64,000 nucleotides of DNA, taken from positions 53,741 to 117,740 of the forward strand of contig QVRM01006790.1 in NCBI GenBank assembly GCA_003439945.1, read 5' to 3'. The translations under genes were made by a program, and so were the position numbers. A model generated the notes under the pieces. It made no database searches, had not been told where the DNA came from, and worked only from the letters and a program-made list of their open reading frames with translations. Numbering within the stretch: the stretch's first letter is position 1; each line of letters starts with the position of its first letter. Positions 59,509 to 64,000 of this stretch are shown in pieces. This DNA comes from Dermanyssus gallinae (Eukaryota; Arthropoda; Arachnida; Mesostigmata; Dermanyssidae).

Positions 59509-59693
59509 GAGCCCGGTGACGTGATGTGTATATTCGCCTACGCCTCGCGACCGGAGGTGACACATAGCTTCGCAGGTTCAAGCCCCCCCCCCCTTCCGTT
59601 GCACATTTGTATCTATGGGGGTTCGTCTATGAAGCAATCTCGCAAGAAGCAGTCCCGTAGACGTTAACTCTTGACTGAGGGTCAGCCTGAAAG
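59509..59693 (+). mobile_element. tRNA-derived SINE (family 2), tandem copy 2
   Basis: Repeats the head (GCCCGGTGACGTGATG), the CTCGCGACCGGAGG block, the B box (GCAGGTTCAAGCC, with an 11-C expansion at 59583-59593) and the body of copy 1. A TAG run follows at 59699-59720. Confidence 0.78.
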
Positions 59694-60317
59694 TTTATTA
59701 TAGTAGTAGTTGTAGTAGTCGTCGTCGAAGTCATATTAGAGGTAGTCCCGATGATGACATGACTGTGCCATAAAAATTAAAAAACAACTGTGATGATTGT
59801 TGTTGTTGTCGTTGTCATCGTCGTGGTAGTAGAATTTATACCGTAGCGGTTGCAGCTGTACAGTGAACAATCAATGACGGCGACCGGACCACCGCGTCAG
59901 CTTTGGTCAGCCTGGAGAGACGACACCTCACTCGTAACTTTCTCCGACCACCGGCATTGCGTTGCGAGGAGCACCTTCATGGGGGCATCGCTGGTCTTCT
60001 GTCGTGCTTGTCCAGTAGTTGCTGTTGTCGGGTTGTTGTTGTTGTTGTTGTCGTCCTATTGTTGTTATTGTCCTGTTGTTGTTGTGGCTGCTCGTGTCGT
60101 TGTCTGGTTGGGCGGTCTGTCGGTCTGCTAGTTCGGTGTGCTAGTTCGATAAACGATAAACGACGAATTGGTTTGCGCCATTCGTTCTCCGACCGTGGTC
60201 CCTATCGGGTAGTCCGAGAATGAGAGTAGTTGCGTTCGCGTCTGCGCGGAGTGTTCAATCCGTTGAGCTTCGTTGTTGTCGTTATCGTTGTTTGCTTGAT
60301 GGAGTTGTTGTTGTTGC

Positions 60318-60351
<34 letters not shown>

Positions 60352-60553
60352 GCTGTTGTTGTTGTCACCGTCACCGTGCGTCGACACATCGTTTCAACAT
60401 TGCGATGGAGTCGGCAAACAGTTCGTGACTGCTGACTCGACGACTGACGACGACAGCCGAACAGCTAACGTACGGTCGCGACATCGGTGCTAGAAAGTCG
60501 AAAAAGTTTGAATGGATCGAGAGAGGGAGAGAGAGAGAGGGAAAGCGAAATAA

Positions 60554-60579
<26 letters not shown>
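60554..60579. repeat. (TA)n microsatellite
   Basis: 26 bp of TA next to GA-rich sequence. Confidence 0.94.
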
Positions 60580-60584
<5 letters not shown>

Positions 60585-60859
60585 AGGGAAAGATGAAGAG
60601 GAAGAGAGAGAGAGAGAGGGCGCCGATGCTGCTGGCACTCCCGCCGTCACGAAAGAAATTGATAATATGTTGCAAGGAAGTTACAGAGCGCCTGTAACGC
60701 CTTCCCTGCGACAGCTGCTGCTGCTGCTGCTGCTGGTGTTGCCGTAGTAACGACTGCTAGCAACGGCGTCGCTGCTGTTGCTGCTGCTGCTGCAGTCGTG
60801 GCTTGATCGATCGATCGAGTGGTCGGTCGGTCAGCCGCTTTCTGTTCGTCGCCGCCCTC

Positions 60860-61335
60860 AGGATGATGGCGATGATGATGATGGCGATGATGATGATGGT
60901 GATGATGGCGATGATGATGATGGTGATGATGGCGATGATGATGATCCTAGTGAAGTGGTCAAGGCGCTTCTTGTGGTGTTGGTCTCTGGTGATGCTGAAA
61001 GCAGCAACTTCGACGACCAGAGACGTCGTATTATTGAGAGATGAAGATCCCGTCCGTCCGCCCACGGCAGGTAGACAGACAAACCATGATAATGATGATG
61101 ATGATGTTATTGTTGCTGTTATTATTGTTGTTGTTGTTGTTGTTCTCTTTTGACCACTATGATGATGATGATGATGATGATGTTTTTGTTGCCGTCGTCG
61201 TCAGCACAAAGCAGCTAGCCGGCAGCATTACTATCAGCATCAACACCGTCGTCTGCACCATCATCATCATCGCCATCGTTACCACCACCATCATCATCAT
61301 CATCATCATCATCACCACCATCACCGTCATCATCA
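60860..61335. repeat. Compound GAT/GGC and CAT triplet arrays
   Basis: A 15-bp higher-order pattern of GATGATGATGATGGC/GGT covers 60863-60950. A second ATG run lies at 61088-61110, a third at 61159-61181, and the complementary CAT type at 61259-61330 on the same strand. Confidence 0.93.
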
Positions 61336-62542
61336 CTGTGCCGAACAGAATGCCCTCGTGTATTCATTCCGTATACGTTTGAGTTTAGTCATCATTGTTA
61401 TCATCGACGATGCGAAATATTAGACAATCAGCCAGCCGATGGCCGTTCTGCACTGCGAGTGTCTGCCCAAGCAGCTTTCGGCGGCGGCGGCGGCAGCAAC
61501 GGCATCGGTGCCGCCGGGACTTTTGCTTCGCTAAACTTTTTTTTTTGCTCCGGTAGATTAGTTGTTTGTTGTCGAGGTTGAACACGGCGCCGGCGGCGAT
61601 TGTGGCGACGGTTGATTGCGGCAACGATGGCATCGAAGTGATTGTGACAATTACACGAACACTGACTGGGGACTGGCTGAGTGAAACACGAGACTGGTAG
61701 TAGCCTTGAACGAAGGGACACAGTTTGACTGACTGACTGACTGCCTGGCTGGCTGGTTGGTACTTAAGCAGACAGGCATAATTAACCCAGAGATACGAGG
61801 CATTTATAGGAAGAAAGGTCAATCCATACAGACCGAAGGCAGGCGAACGCCAGAAAAGAGGCAACTAGATCACGTTGCTTCTATTCTGTTCTATTCAGAC
61901 AAAATCTTCTTCTTCTTGCTAAAGTTGGATCGATCTAATTCAACTTCGCCGCCGCTACCGCCGCCGCAATCACCACCAGCAACCTCCATTCCTCGCTTTC
62001 CCCTTCTCTAGCTTTCACGCTCAGTCACAGCTTATTTGCTCGTAGTACAACAGAGCTGGTACGCCCCGTGCCCCCGTGAGCCGGACGACAGATGAAGGCC
62101 TCTTCATTACCACCGAAAAGAAGAGATCTCTCTCTATCTCTCTCTCGCGCGCTTGCTCTACACATGAACTGCAGACATCACTACTAGACGAGCTGAATGT
62201 TACGTCACAACAAAGAGCACTGTTGCTACTGCTGATGGTTGCCAACTGTGTGGTAAGTGTCAAGCGGAGCTTTGGTCAGCTTCCACACAGATTGCTTCGG
62301 ACTTGCACTTCGACACAGAAAAAAAATGTAAAAATGAATGTAGATTAAATAATAAATAATAATAATAATAATAATTCATAATAATATTGAATTAATTAAT
62401 GTAGATTAAATGTAGATTTCATTGTGTACAAATAAGTACTGAGAAAACGAAGGGGTTGTTGCATGCGGAACGTACGTAAAGTGTACGCAGGTGCGACGCC
62501 GCCATACTCGCGATCTTTTCGAAGATGGTCACAATGCGAGTC

Positions 62543-62544
<2 letters not shown>

Positions 62545-62576
<32 letters not shown>
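62545..62576. repeat. (TA)n microsatellite
   Basis: 32 bp of TA. Confidence 0.95.
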
Positions 62577-62579
<3 letters not shown>

Positions 62580-62754
62580 ACTTTTTTATTGTATATCATG
62601 TGTGCCAAGTGTGCATAATGTGTGCATGTTAGCATGTCTCGACAAGACACACTATGTATTGCGGATCACCGGAGCGATATGCCTTCACCGCCGCTGAGTC
62701 TTGAGCTTTTGTTATGCAATCAGCGGCCATAATAATACGCCAAAGCCACACTAT

Positions 62755-62825
62755 GCAGAGGATATCTAAGGTTTCTCCAACAGTCCTTGTAGCAGCATGG
62801 TCGCCGACTCTCAGCGGCATACTTT
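62755..62825 (-). mobile_element. tRNA-derived SINE (family 1), copy D, body fragment
   Basis: Matches the bodies of copies A and C (ATCTAAGGTTTCTCCAACAG, GTCGCCGACTCTCAGC). The tRNA-like head is not recognisable, so it is a truncated or decayed copy. Confidence 0.6.
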
Positions 62826-63502
62826 GAACATATTGCGTGGTCGACTTGATCGATTGCAATATCAGTGTGAACAATAGATGAGAGTTTCTTCATACGAGAG
62901 AGAACATCATAAAGTATATTAATCAAGCATTCCGACTGTTTATCGTTGCAATGTTGGAAGTACAAGAAACGGTTATACATGACTTGATGGAATTTTCTAC
63001 TACTAATAATAATTTTCTAATAATAGAATATCCAGTTGTGCCAACAATACAGTGACAGAATCCGCATCAGCGTCTATCTGATCAGTTACAATGGATTAGA
63101 TATTATCTTTTGATGCTTTGCAATTTGTCCAAGAAAGTTAGCTACCTCACACACAAATATAGTATTCTATAACACTAGCCTGAGAGTGACATATGTGACT
63201 CGTTCCCGTCCAAACAAAAGGTAGCTGCGATAGTTACCATTGCAAAAAATACGAAGCACATCATGAGGTTACACACGAGGACACTAGCCACATCGAGAGG
63301 AACCCCACTTGATTATTCACAATGTTCCATTGAAACCCCTCACGGTAACTTCAAACAAACTTTACAACCGATCTTACTGTTGACATAGCATTTATATCTG
63401 CCAGTGACTCCCACTAGAAAAAAAAAACCATATGAGTCTCGTTAGCGTATACAAGGTGGTATATGATCCACATGTCTCCAATAATAATAAAGGGAGTATT
63501 AG

Positions 63503-63524
63503 TATATATATATATATATATATA
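63503..63524. repeat. (TA)n microsatellite
   Basis: 22 bp of TA. Confidence 0.93.
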
Positions 63525-63703
63525 CACACGGGAACGCACACTCTGATTTCGACAGTAACATTTTTTCACGTATGTTTACCTATAGTTCATGTAAACTGTG
63601 AAGATGTTGAGCTAGTGGACTCTTTCGTTTGTGTGTATATTTGCAAGTGTGTTGTCTCATAAAGTGTTTGACGTGCTAACAGACGCACCTCCCCCCTTAA
63701 GCT

Positions 63704-63727
63704 TATATATATATATATATATATATA
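63704..63727. repeat. (TA)n microsatellite
   Basis: 24 bp of TA. Confidence 0.93.
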
Positions 63728-64000
63728 CAAACGTTACCGCGTGATGCGGAAAAAGACACAGAAGACACTGACATTGTCTAAACAACCATAATCAAATTAG
63801 AATAGTTAGACAAGGGTTACGTTCAATACGCGTTAAGCTTATCAACCGGATTATATACGCGTCGCAGGCTTGCTAAGTTCAAGATTGTCAAAGGTGGGGC
63901 AAACACACAACTCCCCAGGTGCCAGCCTGTATGCCGTATGGCATCCCCAATTTCACAAATAGGGCATTATCTTATTTCTAATAATTGTGTTTAGTAGGTT

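Larger units (their letters stand above)
59694..62754. other. No gene recognised; triplet arrays
   Basis: GTT arrays at 60030-60110 and 60300-60365, GA and TA arrays at 60520-60580, CTG at 60713-60795, GAT at 60863-60955 and 61088-61195, CAT at 61258-61335. Frames translate these repeats. Confidence 0.5.
62826..64000. other. No gene recognised
   Basis: AT-rich DNA with TA arrays at 63503-63524 and 63704-63727. The window ends without a recognisable feature. Confidence 0.45.

Overview
The window reads as non-coding DNA from an animal, most likely an arthropod. Reasons: the mobile elements are typical invertebrate families (a mariner, a Tc1, R1-like and R2-like LINEs, tRNA-derived SINEs), there is no dense gene or operon structure, and microsatellites are very frequent. 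A chelicerate such as a mite is a guess, not something the sequence proves. No host protein-coding gene, rRNA or functional tRNA could be recognised. The only open frame far too long to be chance (54710-56395) is the C-terminal half of a retrotransposon protein. The window is best annotated as a repeat-rich intergenic or intronic tract.

Layout. 1-6.3 kb: no gene; a possible solo LTR near 2.1-2.4 kb and triplet repeats. 6.3-7.2 kb: three decayed C-terminal fragments of one retrotransposon protein family, two on the minus strand and one on the plus strand, with TTA/ATT arrays. 7.2-22 kb: low-complexity DNA (GTT, CAG, CAA, poly-C, TA arrays), a six-copy 21-bp minisatellite at 8.65 kb and a SINE at 15.7 kb. 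22.06-23.64 kb: a complete but dead Tc1 element with TIRs of about 200 bp, sitting in a TA array and followed by a diverged local duplication. 24-37.8 kb: mostly triplet and dinucleotide repeats with one SINE. 37.8-38.15 kb: an alternating inverted-repeat array of a 60-bp unit joined by TA tracts. 40.55-41.82 kb: a full-length mariner with terminal repeats and a TA duplication, its transposase broken by a frameshift and two stops. 42.8-47.5 kb: a retroelement graveyard with a SINE, a 5'-truncated LINE tail flanked by a target-site duplication, a decayed R1-like C-terminus, an opposing R1-like reverse transcriptase fragment, and more SINE-like pieces. 51.6 kb: a SINE. 53.5-56.5 kb: a minus-strand LINE C-terminus, then the R2-like open reading frame. 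58-64 kb: duplicated TA units, a pyrimidine tract, a tandem SINE pair, triplet arrays and a last SINE piece.

The genes do not form a pathway. What the region shows is layered transposition (class I and class II), mostly decayed, with microsatellite expansion. The freshest coding sequence is the R2-like element; the most unusual structure is the inverted-repeat array near 38 kb.
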